Shown in pieces: positions 1-12,910 of a stretch of 64,000 nucleotides of DNA (position 1 is its first letter; every line of letters begins with the position of its first letter). The position numbers were made by a program, and so were the translations under genes. The notes under the pieces are model-generated. The model saw only the letters and a program-made list of their open reading frames with translations, did no database searches and was not told the origin of the DNA. Source of the stretch: Rhytidiadelphus loreus (taxonomy: Eukaryota > Streptophyta > Bryopsida > Hypnales > Hylocomiaceae); contig OX344761.1 of NCBI GenBank assembly GCA_947034895.1, positions 79,173,839 to 79,237,838 of the forward strand. Reading direction: 5' to 3'.

Positions 1-2071
1 TAGACATGGCTACTCAGGATCTGAGCTTTGTTGAGTTTACTTGAAGATGTGGAGTTAATGGTTGTGTACAATATTATGTCAATTATATTTCCATTTGCAA
101 TTGTGATTTTATGATATGCTATAATCTTTGCTTCAAATAACAACATGAAGACACGCTTAAGACACTTGTTATATGTCCTTTGACACATTGGTTTTGGTAT
201 GGGCACAAATAAAGTGTGACTTCCTAAGATTGGAATATAGCTTGACTATCATTGCAATCTATTTTACTTACTTCTTATTTCAACATGCTTTATTTTTTTC
301 ATTCATTTTTTTCACTTCAGTTGTGAAATCTGAATTGCTAAAGATTCAAGAGCTGGAACTAGGGATTTTTTACATCTATGATGTTTATGAACTGATTGTT
401 TATCCATCATCTTGTTTATTTGCTAGAGTATCTTATGAGTTCATACTTACTCGATACTTGCTCTATATTGTGAACTTGTTTTACGAGTATTCCATTGGTG
501 TTTACCTTATACCTTAATTAGAGCATGAGAGGTAGGGTACCATTGATACAATATCCACCTTCTGTCTCGACTAAGTTGTAACCCAAAGATGATTAATACA
601 AGGATATTTTGATTGAGAATGGCTTTTACTTCTTTGCACTGATGTTGCATATACTCTCTATAACACTACTTGAATTCATGTGAGAATAGATTGAGATTTG
701 ATAAGCAAATAAATGCCCTTAAATGGGGTGAAAAGATTGAAAAGACTATCATTTTCTTTTAAATTTTAAATTTTAAAATTAAATTTTCTTAACCTTTAAC
801 CTTTAACTTTGTTTTATTTTAAATCTAACTTTTTTAAAATTATTTAAAAAATTAATTAATTTTTATAAATTTAGCATTAAATTTTTTATTTATAAATTTA
901 ACTTTTTATAAATTTAGGTTTTTAAAATTTAAAATTATTATTTTTAAAAAATTTTAAATTTCAAGTTGTTGTAGATTTTTTTCTACCCCGGCTTCCAATT
1001 TAAATTTGGCGATTAACTTTAGTTTTTGAGGTATAACTTTCGTTTTCTAGCACCAATTGAAATAAAAATTACATTCCTAAAAAGCTAATAATTTTTTCTA
1101 TTTTATGAGAAAGTTTCAAGGAGTTTTACCAAAAATCGAGCTCATAGGATCCTTCCTTGAAATCCATGTTGTCCCTCAAAGGGACAAATGGGATTTTAGG
1201 GGTTAATAAATAAGATATATAGGAATGTTTAGAAATGACCATCATTACAATTTTTAATCTCGAATTAATAAAAAATAAATCTTACAAGAATTGCTAATAT
1301 TCAATCCATGATCTATTTTAGAAAGATTTATAAATTATTTTCAAAATGAATAGAATGAAATTTTAATAGAATGTAGGCATAATTACATTTATAAGATTAG
1401 GATCATTATTTACAATTCTTATTTGAAATTCATCCCTAAATATTCTTCTAAGTTGCACCCTATAACACATGCTCACATTTTTCAAATTTACTACTATCTC
1501 TTGGTCTTTGAAGAGATAAAACTATCAAAGTTGTAATAGAAGGGATGTGGACTTTTGAAATTTGAATCATTCAAAAATAGCACAATTGTATTATAGCATA
1601 AAAATCTCAAAAAATCTCAAAAATGGACATGTTCAATCGAGAAACTATCTTTAGTTTCTTTATAATACACCTTCTAATATCATAAGAAACAATGATCCAA
1701 ATGTAATAGTAAGGAGGGAATCAAAATTTGAAGTGTCCAATTTTTAAGTGACAAATTTTCTCCTTTGTCTCTATAATGTCACGTGTCAAACAATACTCTC
1801 CTAGTTTCAATCCCTCAATATTATCATGGTAATTGGTCTTCCTACTCTGATGGCCAAGGTGAATAGATCCACTTGTTATCCAAGCCAAAGATAATTAAAA
1901 TGTAAAAGATTGCCCCTTATTTTGTGGTTGGTTACTTTTGTATATCTTCACCTCTCCCAAGTTTATTCAAACCTCTAATTCTAAAATATGAATTCCAAAT
2001 TTCCAAATTTTATCATTGATATAGTAGAACATCTTTAAAGCAATACTCTCTAAAGTAATAAACCTCTTTAA
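1..2071. other. AT-rich intergenic DNA
   Basis: I see no supportable gene here. Positions 173-517 are open on the plus strand, but the translation is hydrophobic and low in complexity and resembles nothing I recognise. Positions 745-960 are nearly pure A/T with repeated TTTAAAATT-like words. Confidence 0.6.
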
Positions 2072-3000
2072 CCCTTAAAGGATCGTCACTATACTTTCAC
2101 CAAAAATGCTCCAAAACTGCCATTTCTAGTACAAGTACCAAAAGTTTGAAAAAAAACTTTTTTTTGACATATCTAACCATAGGATCTTGTATTATATAGT
2201 ATCAAAAACATGTGGTAAAAATTTCAGACATTTCCACCAGGTGGAAATCTTGCAAGATATAAGCATTCAAATTAACTAAAATCATTTTTTTGACCCTGCG
2301 AAAAGCAGGGCAGCTGCACTTCACAAGCTCACATTTCTATGAAAAAATGACCTAAATGGTGGTGCTTCTTTGGATTTGTTTTCCTAGACAAGTTGGCCAC
2401 ATGTGGTAAAAATTTAAGATCATTTGGAATGGTACAACATATAGGAAAAAAATAGTAAATAGGCAGTAGTAGAGAATGATTAAAAATACTAAATTATTTA
2501 CAATTTAAATATAGAATTGAAAATTTCCAATTCCAATGGTTGAAATGTTGTAATAATGTATCTACATCCTATGATTTTTTTTTTGTCCAAAAATATTGAA
2601 AATTGGATAAGATAAAGGATTTCAAAATTTATTTTAGAGTAGGAAATCCAAAACTGCCCGGAAACAAAAAATCCTCATAACTTTTGACTCATTGATCAAA
2701 ATGGAATGATTCAAAGCTTTTCGTGTATACAAAACTCTAGAAAATCAATTCCAAATTTTTGTTTCTGAAAAAAGTGATTTTTTTAATCTGCCCGAACTAC
2801 CCAGTTACGAAAAAAAACACCATATTAGGCTATAACTTTTGACTCGTATTTCCAAATGTCATGAACTTTGGTGCATATGAAAGATCTTCCTTGGCCCCAC
2901 ATTCTATTAAAATTTCAGCCTCAAATATGAAAATCTCCGCTCGTAGGTACCTGCCCAAAATTTCTATACAACTAAAAAACATAGTCCGATCCTTTAGGGG
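2072..3000. mobile_element. piggyBac-like MITE, copy 1 (TTAA target)
   Basis: TTAA at 2068-2071 precedes the left end CCCTTAAAGGATCG. The right end, read in reverse, is CCCCTAAAGGATCG, followed on the plus strand by ATAA, one change from TTAA. The TTAA target and CCC-starting termini are the signature of piggyBac-type elements. There is no transposase ORF, so it is non-autonomous. The first ~680 bp recur at 56842-57515 with high identity. Confidence 0.65.
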
Positions 3001-3235
3001 ATAAGGTAATATTGATTGTTGATCCCAGCCTAGGACATCATCAATGCAATTTCCAAATTTTATCATAGGTACTATAGACCCTCTCTAAAGCAATACTCTT
3101 GATAGAAATAATCTTCTTTAAGATAATATTGATGGCTTGAACCGCCATACAAACATCATTAATGCAAATGATCCTCCTTAAGGTAATAACCTCTCTAATG
3201 TAATATTATGAACCAATTCCGGCCCTAATACTTTA

Positions 3236-3420
3236 GAGCTATTGTAGCAAATAACAACTTCTAATGTTTTTCCTAGTCCCTTCCATATTACTTTAGAAAG
3301 GTTCTATTGTAACAAATATAAAATAAAAATTGTGAATTTTTTTCCCAGTCCCTTCCATATAACTTTAGAAAGGTTCTAACGTAGCAAATAACAACTTCGA
3401 ATGTTTTCCCTAGGGGTTGA
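3236..3420. repeat. Imperfect tandem repeat, unit about 90 bp
   Basis: The phrase 'cccttccatat..actttagaaaggttct' followed by 'gtagcaaataacaactt' or a variant occurs at about 3280-3310 and 3350-3390, with a partial copy at about 3240. It lies upstream of the sterol reductase gene. It is followed by G/A-rich 'gaaaaagggg' repeats to about 3480. Confidence 0.5.
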
Positions 3421-3499
3421 AAAAGGGGCTGAAAAAGGGGCAATTCACCTAGGGAATTGAAAAAGGGGGTCAATTCACCCTGGCCCGCCCGGAGCATCG

Positions 3500-4066
3500 G
3501 GAGTACAGGTACTTAACTTATTCACACTCAAGATGAACCACTACCAAATTAAAGTTCCACCTACCCTACGGCAGAGCATGACGTGGGAGTCCAAGCATTC
3601 AACACCCTGATTCTGTCAGGGTATCCCCAAAGGCCTGGTAACAATCTTACCAGAGTATCATACCAGACTTCAAGTGTGCCCGCGCTCTGACGCTCTGTCG
3701 TGGACCCCCAACGGTCCCTTAGAGTCCGTTCGTCCGAGCCAGATCTGCCGACTCATCAAGTGTAAAATACGGAGTATCAGAACAGGAATCCAACTCTCCT
3801 GAATATCCGCTTCATACCCGGTAAATGCATTGACACCCTGAGTGGCGGTTATCACAAAGTCTCAGGCGGGGAAGCCATGTCCATATCTCTGGACTCCTCC
3901 GAGCACCTGTGTCGTGGCTTCTCCTTGACAAAGCGTGCAAGCCCGTGGCCGCGACATTGACGCGCTGCGATTCCTCGGGGCCGCATCTGCATTGCAAGGC
4001 GCTCGTACAAGCACTTGCAATTGCGTATTTGGCGTTTTTCGCCTTCCGATTTGAGGATCTGGAGCA
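3500..4066 (+). promoter_or_regulatory. Putative upstream region and 5' leader of the sterol reductase gene
   Basis: The base composition rises sharply in GC from about 3570 to the ATG at 4067, in contrast to the AT-rich DNA before it. This fits a promoter and 5' UTR. I cannot point to a convincing TATA box. Overlapping minus-strand ORFs here look like shadows. Confidence 0.3.
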
Positions 4067-7000
4067 ATGGGGGTGCAGGAGGAGGAGACGACGAAGCGCA
4101 CGATGTCGCAGTACCAGAAGCAGCAGGAGATCAGTGCGCATTCCAATGGAGTGACGTACATCTCCATGACTGCGTTGATCACGTTCTGCCCGGCCTTCGT
4201 CCTGTTTTTGTACGTGACGCTGCTTTTCTTCTCTCTCTCTCACTCTCTCTCTCACTCTTGTACCACGCAGTCAGCTTCGTTCTTCCTTGGTTTGGATGCT
4301 ATGCCCTGTCCTGTTCCATTGGCGCCTGTCGCGTTGTCGACTGAGGGTTCCGCAATGTGGTTACAATGTAACTTGTATGAAAGTTCAAACGCCTCGATTG
4401 GGATTGTATATTTATATGAATATGCGGAGGATCAGATCTTGTTAAGAATATTTAAATATTCACGATATTTCTGCATGGTGGTATAGGTTTCCATTGGTGG
4501 ATTCCTGTCTTGGTTCCGAAACTGGCGTGTGGGAGTTTTCTTTTTGTAATGTCGGGGTTGTGGTTGCAATGTAGTACGAAGCTTCGAAGTCGTCCTCTGG
4601 GATTATTTGGTTACTATGTGAAGTTTGCTTAGGACCGGTCTTCATTAAGGTAAGATATTTGGTTTGTTGTTAGCGGTCTTTCTCATTAGGTTTACATTCG
4701 TGGTCATTCTTGGTTCCGTGAATGCCTTGTGGGCAGAAGAACTCAGCAAATTTGACAAGAAAATTATCCTTTACAGGTCATTCAAGGCCATGTCGGTGAT
4801 AAAGTAGGCTTGAATCTGATAAATATTTTTGTGAATAGCTGTTGGCAAGCCTTTTTTGGTGGTTCAATTACGAGTCTAAAGTAGTGTTAAGTTCAACTGT
4901 AAGCTTTTAATGGAGTTCGAAGCTTTAGGCTTCTGAACTGGGATTGTTCTCATGGATGTAGAAGTTGAAATTTGCGGTCATTCTTGGTTTTCTGGTGCTG
5001 TGCAATTTCGATTGTAAAATTGGTGGAAGGATATATTGGTTGTGGAATGTATTTCATGGAGATTTACCCTCAACCAAGTGTTGAGAATGTAGGCTTAATG
5101 CGGTTTCTTTTCGTGAACCAGGTGGCACACTATGGTGAACCTTGATGGATCTACTTCAAGGTTTTACGAACTTTGCAAACTGGAGGGAGTTGTTGGCGTT
5201 TTGAAGACATGGCCCATGCCCACCTTGTATGCCCTGGAGATTATACTGAGTTTTGGGGCCTTTGAAGCTTTTTTGCAGTTGTATGTGCCCGGTGGGATTC
5301 ACGTCGGGCCTGTTTCACCAGCTGGAAATCGCCCAGTTTACAAGGTGTGTTAAGTTAGGATTCCCTCCGATGCTCAAGTCTTGCCCACGTGCCCAGAGAT
5401 ACTTATGGGTTAAATTTAGATTAAGCAAGGAAAATCTGAAACTTGGGTATATATGTTTGCAGTGTATATCTCGATTTATGTCTTTTGAGTGGAAACAGAT
5501 TAATCATCAATAACCTACTTTTGAAAGTCTGATTTCAACCAGTAGTTAAGCAAAAATACCTTTCTGATTACACTTAATCGTCACCAACCTCCTGACATCC
5601 ATTTTTCTCAACTTTGTGAGGATTGTAGGTCATCAATGGTTGCTTTGCAGGTTTTCGAAAGTTCGTGACTAGTTTATGGTTTGCAACGCTGATATCAAGT
5701 TGATGAATTATTGTTGTTGTACCTGCGCAGAATAATGGGTTTCTATGCTACGTCATTACTCTTGTGACTTACTATATAATGTGCAAGTAAGGTGGATTTC
5801 CTTACAGTACATGTATGAATTGTGCAATCGTTGTTAGACTTGCTATATGCGGAGTATCTATGAAGCATTTCCCGAATTTTCTGGTTATTTCGGTGGAAAA
5901 TTCGTCTACTCAAGACTTATGCTGTGATAGCTTGAAAGTAATATTAGTCTTAAGCTACTGAATCCAGTGAGTATGATCAAAGTGGCTATCTCTGATACTT
6001 GGGTTTCGACTATGACGATTGTGGTTCACAGGACTGGACATTTCAATCCGGCAATCGTGTATGATCATCTCGGCGAAATAATTTCCACCCTCGTTGTTGG
6101 GAGTTTTTTGATCTGCTGCTTGCTGTATGTCAAGGTGAGTCGATCATCACCGACATCTGATTGCAACTGTTCCTGAAATGTGCTCCTCCAGAAAACTTTA
6201 GGCACACAGAAAGAGCGCGACTGAGGCCTAAACTAATTGCCACTTTACTATTTTCAATGTTTTGGTCTAGGTCACTCTGTTGACCAAGTGTAAGTCCTTG
6301 AAATTTGTCGCGTGATCCTTTGTGATTCTCGAGGAAATCAGTTTTGTGAGATCTCAATGACTTTCGAACCATCCTTTTGTGTAAAACAGATTTTGTGTAA
6401 TAAGAAGTCGTCACCCCTTCAACATGGTAGATCTAAAGCTTGTACTACGGTAGTAAGACCTCGGAGTGAAACCCTGGGGTCCCAGATCTTTGAAGGGTTA
6501 CACCTGGGTGACTGACTGAGTGTTCAAGATGGAGAGTATGCACGATTTGTTGTGCATTTTTAGATTTGATCACACTGCTTTGGTGTCATCTCAGGGTCAC
6601 CTTTTACCGTCATCACCCGACTGGGGTTCATCTGGCAATCTGCTTGTGGATTTCTACTGGGTATGTATCATTTACGCCGTGCTTCTGTCACGTCTTCCCA
6701 CGATTCGAGTACGTTTTTAATCTTGCAGCTCAGTGACTAATCTGGCTTCTGATGACAGGGAATGGAGTTGTACCCAAGGATAGGGCCCAACTTTGACATC
6801 AAGGTCTTCACCAACTGCCGGTTTGGCATGATGAGTTGGGCGGTCTTGATTGTCAGCTATGCTGTGAAGCAGGTATTTCTTTATCTAATGCAATATATTG
6901 AGCTATGTACCTGTAACTGACCCCTAGAACTGAATGGACAGGCATGTGTAGAATAAGATTAAGCTTGCTCAATATGATAATATTATTCTCGCGTTTGAGA

Positions 7001-8892
7001 GTCCTGCAATTTCATAGTAGCTTTAGTCCTGTGTCATAAGAAATGCTTCATCATACAAGGTGTTATCAGTGCATATATTACTATTCAATGTACGAGATGG
7101 TTTGGCTGCTAACATGAGTACAATATCTTTGGTTTGATTGGCAGATTGAGTTATACGGAAAGCTTTCAGATTCGATGGCTGTCAGTGTATTGCTGATGCT
7201 AGTATATATTACCAAGTTCTTCTGGTGGGAAGCAGGGTATTGGAACTCCATGGATATTGCACATGATCGAGGTTGGTTGCGATTTCTATCTCCAACTAGG
7301 GAGAAAGAAAACGCTGATTGTAGCTTTGAAATCTTGAAACGATGCTTCTTTATGGCAAGCCACAGCACTTCGACAGTGCCGTTTCTGAAATGGAAGTTTT
7401 CACCTGTTCTTTGTTTGGCGGACTTGCAGCTGGATTCTACATCGTGTGGGGTTGTTTGGTGTGGGTGCCGTCTGTGTACACGTCGCCAGCCTTGTATCTC
7501 GTGAATCACCCTGTCGAGCTTGGCACGCCTGTATGTATTCTGACGCTGTTTGACCTCTTATTATGATTGATAAGTACGTGCTTAGGTCTTCTATGACGTT
7601 TTGGTGTGTAACTCTGTCGGAATTTCGACCAGTTTCCAGCAGTTCCATGATTTGAATCGAATGGACTTATAGTGTTCTGTATATGAAATTCTTTACAGCT
7701 GGCAGCAGCAGTTATGGCAGCAGGCTTATTATGTATCTGGATAAACTACGACGCTGACCTTCAGCGACAGCAGTTCCGTAAAACTAATGGAAAGGAGAAA
7801 GTATGGGGAAAAGTTCCCAACAAGGTATCCTATTTTTTGTGTTTGCTTTTCGTATTGGCTGTGACTTAGGCAGACACCATGAATTATAATTGAACTCGTA
7901 GACGAATAATAGGACTCGTAGACTACTTTTACGGTTTCACATTGATGGGAATCTCGTAGAATGTACAGCAGAGGTAGGCATCCACTGCTACTTTCTTTCC
8001 TGCTGTTGCTTTGCATGCGGGGAGCACGTGATAACTTAGTTTTTGGCTTGGTATGCCCAGGTTTGGACGATGTTCCATTTTCATAGATGTCAGAAATGGC
8101 CATCAAGGTAATTTTGAATGAATACACGTTGTGCAGATCGAAGCAAGCTATGTGACAGAGAAAGGAGAGAAGAAGAAAAGCCTTCTGTTGGTGTCAGGCT
8201 GGTATGTTTTGTCACTCTCCAGACTTATCTCGAGGTTTTTTGTGTCGAAATCCATTTTGGCACCATTTCTCGAAGATATTTGCTTCGCTTCGTCGAACCT
8301 GACCTGGTGGTCGTGTATGAGAATTTCACAGGTGGGCCTTGGCTCGGCATTTCCACTATGCACCCGAGATTTCAGCATCTTTCTTTTGGACTGTTCCGGC
8401 CCTTTTCAGTCATGTGAGTATTTCACTGCTGGCGCTCCTGGTGTCGTTCCAAAATACACATGAAGTGATATATGCCTGGAGAACCACTATGAGTAGCGGA
8501 GGTTACAGTTGGTCATATCTGCTTCTATTGTTTATGAATTGTATGGATTGCAGTGTTCGGAAACCTGACAGATGTTCGTTTGTGTCACAGCCTCTCCCGT
8601 ACTTCTATGTGTTCTATTTGACGATACTTCTTGTAGACCGTGCTGAGCGTGATGACAAACGATGCCAAGCAAAGTGAGTACTACTATTTCTGAGCTATAT
8701 CTAGTTCATCAGAGCAGTTCAGAAATGTCTTGCACACTCATCACATGCTATTCGCTCGTGACGCGTGTGGAGATTGGTTAAGCTACAGTAGCGGAACTAA
8801 TGGACACTGTTGGGCACGTGAACAGGTACAAGAAGTTCTGGGACGAATACAAGACTAAAGTTCCTCACAAGATCCTCCCTCATATTTATTAG
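4067..8892 (+). CDS. DWF5: Sterol delta-7 reductase (7-dehydrocholesterol reductase), 13 exons, intact
   Basis: The enzyme reduces the C7-C8 double bond of 5,7-dienol sterols with NADPH in the ER membrane, feeding phytosterol and brassinosteroid synthesis. Exons: 4067-4209, 5122-5344, 5731-5786, 6032-6134, 6595-6660, 6759-6872, 7145-7271, 7430-7530, 7699-7824, 8137-8201, 8332-8413, 8591-8673, 8826-8892. Every junction is GT-AG and the phases agree. The total is 1356 nt, or 451 codons plus TAG, close to Arabidopsis DWF5 at about 430. Family motifs: PAGNRPVYK (exon 2), FNPAIVYDHLGE (exon 4), FTNCRFGMMSWAV (exon 6), FFWWEAGYW and MDIAHDR (exon 7), NHPVELGT (exon 8), SGWWALARHFHY (exons 10-11), and the ERG4/ERG24 C-terminal signature DRAERDDKRC (exon 12). 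The hydrophobic segments fit a multi-pass membrane protein. The start at 4067 is the first in-frame ATG; Met13 is an alternative. Confidence 0.95.
4222..4256 (+). repeat. CT microsatellite in intron 1
   Basis: A run of TCTC/CACTCTC lies just inside intron 1 of the sterol reductase gene, 12 bp after the splice donor. CT tracts near plant transcription starts can be regulatory; here this is only a position. Confidence 0.6.
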
Positions 8893-10154
8893 CGATGAAT
8901 TGTATGATCGGAGACCATTCTTTCCAGTTGGATGTGGGGGCAAAATTGGGAGAGTAGACCCAAATCCAAGATCCTGGATCTTTGCATTTTCTGTGGTTCC
9001 CTGTGAACTGGCTGCTCATTAGTGAATGCTTGGAACATTAGACTGGACTATGTTGTAATGTTGGTTACGCAGTGCTTAGTCTGGCAGGGCTCCCGGTGAC
9101 ATTATAGAAAACAATGAAAATGACCGCAGTACACCTCATCTCTTTTCTGGTATCGAGTTTCTGCTGTTTCGTTGGTGCATTGCTAGCGAGCTGTTGGGAT
9201 TCCATTTAGCTCTTTTGATTCGAGACTGTGGGCTTGTAAACTGGATGACGTAAAAATGTAGACCGTCGTGATTGATTTGGCAAGTCCCATTTTTTCTCTT
9301 TTTGATTGCATTCCAGCGGGATACATCCTCGTTTCTCATGAGGCTCTATGGTCATGTTTCTCTTGGTATCTCAGTATGAAGGATTACACAACTTTTTGTT
9401 CGGTTCAAATGTGTGATTATCCCACTGGTCTGTTCGGTGATGTTCTCGGGGCTCTTGCTGCTGTGCTCCATGGCCTGGGATGAATGTTGGAGATGAGGTC
9501 CGTCACCAATAGCATTGATTTATATCGATATTATTATTTTAGATGTTCTCTTCTAATCTTTTGTTCCTAATGCGTAGCTTCTGAAAAAACTGCGATGTTG
9601 GTATTCGACGAGATCAAGCTTTCGTTGGCGCATTTTCAGGTAACCTGGTAACACGTCCACCCTTTTTCCTCCAGTATTAGACGCACTGCCCATTCCGGAA
9701 CGAGTGCTTTGGAAGTCGTGACTGACTGACTGACTTAAATTTATTCTTTTTTGTTTAATTTCGTCCTGTAGGGTCGGGGGTGGGGTGGGGTGGGTGTAGC
9801 TTTAGTGTCATTGCAAATTAGCTTCACTATAAAAATTTGTGGCATGTATTAACAAATATAAAAAATAGTACAATTCAGTATCGTTTTCTCCAAGTAATTG
9901 TGAATAGTGTCACACTTACTAGAAGTATTAATCAGAGTACAAGGGCCACCGAGTAATTGTGATAACGGAAGGTAAAATGTGCACTTGTAAGTTTGTTCAT
10001 GTCACTCCTTTCCTGACATCACGACAGCATGGGAGAAGGACTGTAAAACCGTGAGACTCCTGGTCACTACGATTACGAGGTAGTAGGCTCTATCTTCTTC
10101 TAAGTTAGTGTGAATGGTATTCGTCACAAAACTGAAATCGTCGGGTACTTATTA
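8893..10154. other. 3' flank of the sterol reductase gene
   Basis: This holds the 3' UTR and downstream spacer. Positions 9377-9560 are conserved in the duplicated copy at 28138-28320, so the duplication included this flank. A G-rich stretch lies at about 9775-9800. I see no further gene. Confidence 0.5.
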
Positions 10155-10368
10155 GGACTGACCCCCTCGCTCGTCCCCAAAGGAAAACCCTGAAATTTTT
10201 TATTTCCCACGCATGATAAAATTTGCAATTTTTGAATTCATATTTGCAATCAGAGGCCCCAAATTAGCTAGGACAGATGTAGAGCATACATTTTTTAGGC
10301 ACAAAATAGGGGATTTTTTTTACTTGCACCCCTTGGACTGACTTGAGGGGGACGAGCGAGGGCTGGGG
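10155..10368. mobile_element. Foldback MITE, first unit
   Basis: The left end ACTGACCCCCTCGCTCGTCC is matched in inverse by GGGGGACGAGCGAGGG near 10355. The ends form an inverted repeat around an AT-rich interior. It abuts a related element at 10365-10580 with a shared interior ('aattcatatttgcaatcagaggcccc'). Confidence 0.6.
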
Positions 10369-10580
10369 TGAACTGACCCCCTTGCTCGGCCCTGCAAGCA
10401 AACCCTGGAATTATTTATTTTCCGCACATGAATTTTTTGCAAATTTTAAATTCATTTTTGCGATCAGAGACCCCAAATTAGTTAAGAGAGGTCAAGAATA
10501 TACCCTAGAATGACCCAAAAAAGGGGCTTATTTTTTACATGCACCCCTGGTAAGGCCAAGCGAGGGGGTCAGTTCACCCC
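10365..10580. mobile_element. Foldback MITE, second unit
   Basis: It starts GGGGTGAACTGACCCCCTTG. Read in reverse, the right end is GGGGTGAACTGACCCCCTCG, giving terminal inverted repeats of about 27 bp with only a couple of mismatches. The interior resembles the adjacent unit. There is no coding capacity. Confidence 0.7.
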
Positions 10581-11399
10581 GACCCTTATTAGTCTCTGCC
10601 ACTGAATTAAGTTACACGGCCAATAAACTGGGGAGCTGAGAGTCCGGAAGTGTCTGCCTCCATTCGGAGTATTTGCGTGTCCGCAGCTTCACTGAAATCT
10701 GTGGCATGTATTAACAAATAAAATAAAAAAATCTACAGCACGTAAAGTAGTTCACCTATTTCCGATCAGCCTCCCATTCTCGCAGCTTAGACTGCTTCAT
10801 TTCTGATCAGCAAAACTGTAGACAACTCACGTACTATAGGGCCCATGGGAGAGACACAAATGTCTTGGAGGTGTACATTGAGAGCATACAATGATCACAA
10901 CATGTACATTAAGAGCCTTACATCAATTTTGTAACCATCCTATGGTTGAAAATAGGTTTGCCTACATATTAAGAATGGGACAAATAGAATCTTGACAAAA
11001 AAAATTCATGGTAATTTTGTTTTTAAGGAAAAAAATTTAGAAAATTATAAAATCCTACTAAAATGTATTTCTCTACATGGGAAATTTTTTCCAGATAGGC
11101 TGGATTGCTTAAGTGATCAGAAATGGGTGATACACCTTAGTCGCGTACTGATTGTTCCAGCCCAGGAAAACAGGTGGGTATTCTGTAGAAGATTGGATAA
11201 GATGTCAGGTCAAGTGAGGTATGCATAAGGTAGGAGTATCAAAAAGTGCCCCAAAGCTTCCAAGTTTTTCACCATGATGGATGATTGTATAGTTCTGCTC
11301 ACGGTTCTGCTCCTATTGTCGGTTGAGTGAGTGGTTCATTTAGTTTTGAGCTGCATACATCCTCAGCTAAACACAAGGGTCCCTGATTCCAAATGTGAA
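10581..11399. other. Intergenic DNA without a recognisable gene
   Basis: An open frame at 10992-11228 (78 codons) has no recognisable motif and is probably chance. I see nothing else. Confidence 0.4.
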
Positions 11400-12270
11400 C
11401 TGAAATTTTCCAAGTTTTTTCCTGGGGAAAACGGAGCTGACTCCACCAGGTTCTTTTACTGTGTCGGTTTCAAGAGTAAAGGAATGGAGAATCCCCATTA
11501 TTAGATTCGAAACACTGTCCTATTGTCTGTGCTCCGTGATGGCCAGCGGGCGGGGTGGATTGACCCCCTCGCTCGGCAATCTTGCAAATTCTGAATTCAT
11601 ATTTGCGATCAGAGCCCGTGAATTAGTTAAGGGAGGTTGAGTAGGTACCCTAGATCTGCCCAAAATAGGGGGCTTTTTTTTTTACATGCACTCCTGGTAA
11701 GCAATCCACCCCGATCTGGCCAGCCCACTAGATGAGTACGCGTTTTCAGACTTTCGAGTAAGTCTGTTGTCCTTCAAGCGCGTCCTTCTTGCCAGCCCTA
11801 CACCATTGCTGTGCTCCTGGACTGTTTCGCTCGGGGTCGTCTCTCTTCGTCGTTCGGGCGACCTGGTGTTTGCGAACATTGATCTCAGTCCTGTTGTGGT
11901 GCCCAGACGAGCTCGAAGTTGAGTGGAAGTTGGTATACTGTTGCAAAGGAGGTTGTTCGTTTCAAAGACCCAGCGCTGTACTTATGTTTCTACGACGTTG
12001 GTTGGCTGGAGGAGGTGATGGTGCAAACGTTGGTATGCGGCATCTGCAGCTGCTCGGAGGTGGTGGAGTCTTTGCTTAATTGAATTCGCTGTGGAGTGAA
12101 GCACATCCCTCTGTTCAAGAACACGGGTTCTGATTGTCGGTGTGTTGAAGTTATGCAGTTTGGAAAGGGTCTGTTGACATTGGCTGCAGCGAAGTGCTCC
12201 TTTTTCTCACGCAAAGAACGCAACACAGCGATTTGTTGGTAAGGTAGGTGGCATGAATTGCAACCCATTT
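11400..12270 (+). other. Segment X (block 1): GC-richer non-coding segment, duplicated at 29270-29950
   Basis: Long stretches match 29270-29950, for example 'ctcagtcctgttgtggtgcccagacgagct', 'atgtttctacg.cgttggttgg' and 'tggcatctgcagctgctcggaggtggtgg'. The two copies differ by indels that do not keep any reading frame, so it is probably not coding. Its place upstream of the NLR in both blocks, and a donor-like GTAAGG near 12240 in copy 1, would fit an untranslated first exon or promoter of the NLR. That is inference. Confidence 0.4.
11552..11713. mobile_element. Deletion derivative of the 10-kb foldback MITE, lying inside segment X
   Basis: It begins GGGGTGGATTGACCCCCTCG and ends with the inverse CAATCCACCCC. 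The interior phrase 'gaattcatatttgcgatcagag' is shared with the two units at 10155-10580. The usual downstream arm is shortened. Confidence 0.55.
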
Positions 12271-12439
12271 CTTGGAACCGTCCCTACAAGAGGCTCTGAA
12301 ATGGACACTAAGCGGTTCTAAAATGGACTCTTGATAATGTGAGAGCTTAATGTGGTTTGTTAGATGTTAGTTTACACTTCACATATGGTGTAATAAGAGC
12401 CAGGGTGGGTCGATTTCGAACTAAGAGTTCATTTTTGCA

Positions 12440-12910
12440 AGAAACACATTTACGGCTGAACAAACTTTTACTAAAATGATTCTCAGTCACTCATTAATTC
12501 TTGGATTGATATGAAATTTTAGCCACACAAACTAGACTAGTAGGCGCAACTTTTACAACAAAAAATATTGAAAACGGACCTTGTATGAAGAAGTTATAAG
12601 CCGCCAAAGTTCACTGTGATTGAAGAATGTCGGGAATTAGAACTTCGAATTGCTCCCAAACATTCAAAACAACTTGAATTGACATGAAAATTTTACCACA
12701 ATAACTAAACTTCAAGGGGAACATAACCCAACAAATTTTACTGAAAACAAACTTAGAATGAAGGAGATAGAAGCCCCCGAAGCTGCAGCCAGCAAATGCA
12801 GTTTGGTGAACTCAAATTGAACTTGTGAACTTCAATTGGCTCCCAAAAAATCAATATAACTCGGATTGATCTGAAAATTTTATCACACAAACTAGAAGAG
12901 AGAGCGCAAA
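12440..12910. repeat. Three diverged tandem units of about 190 bp
   Basis: The phrase 'ttgatatgaaattttagccacacaaactaga' recurs in diverged form near 12510, 12680 and 12860. A related copy lies inside the TTAA element near 24980. The segment is probably a remnant of the same non-autonomous element family. Confidence 0.45.

Noticed and set aside
173..517. 114-codon plus-strand ORF
   Set aside because: Hydrophobic, low-complexity translation in AT-rich DNA, with no motif or context.
7081..7509. Minus-strand ORF opposite sterol reductase exons 7-8
   Set aside because: Covers spliced exons of a clear gene on the other strand; conserved in the copy at 26980-27402 only because the DNA is duplicated.
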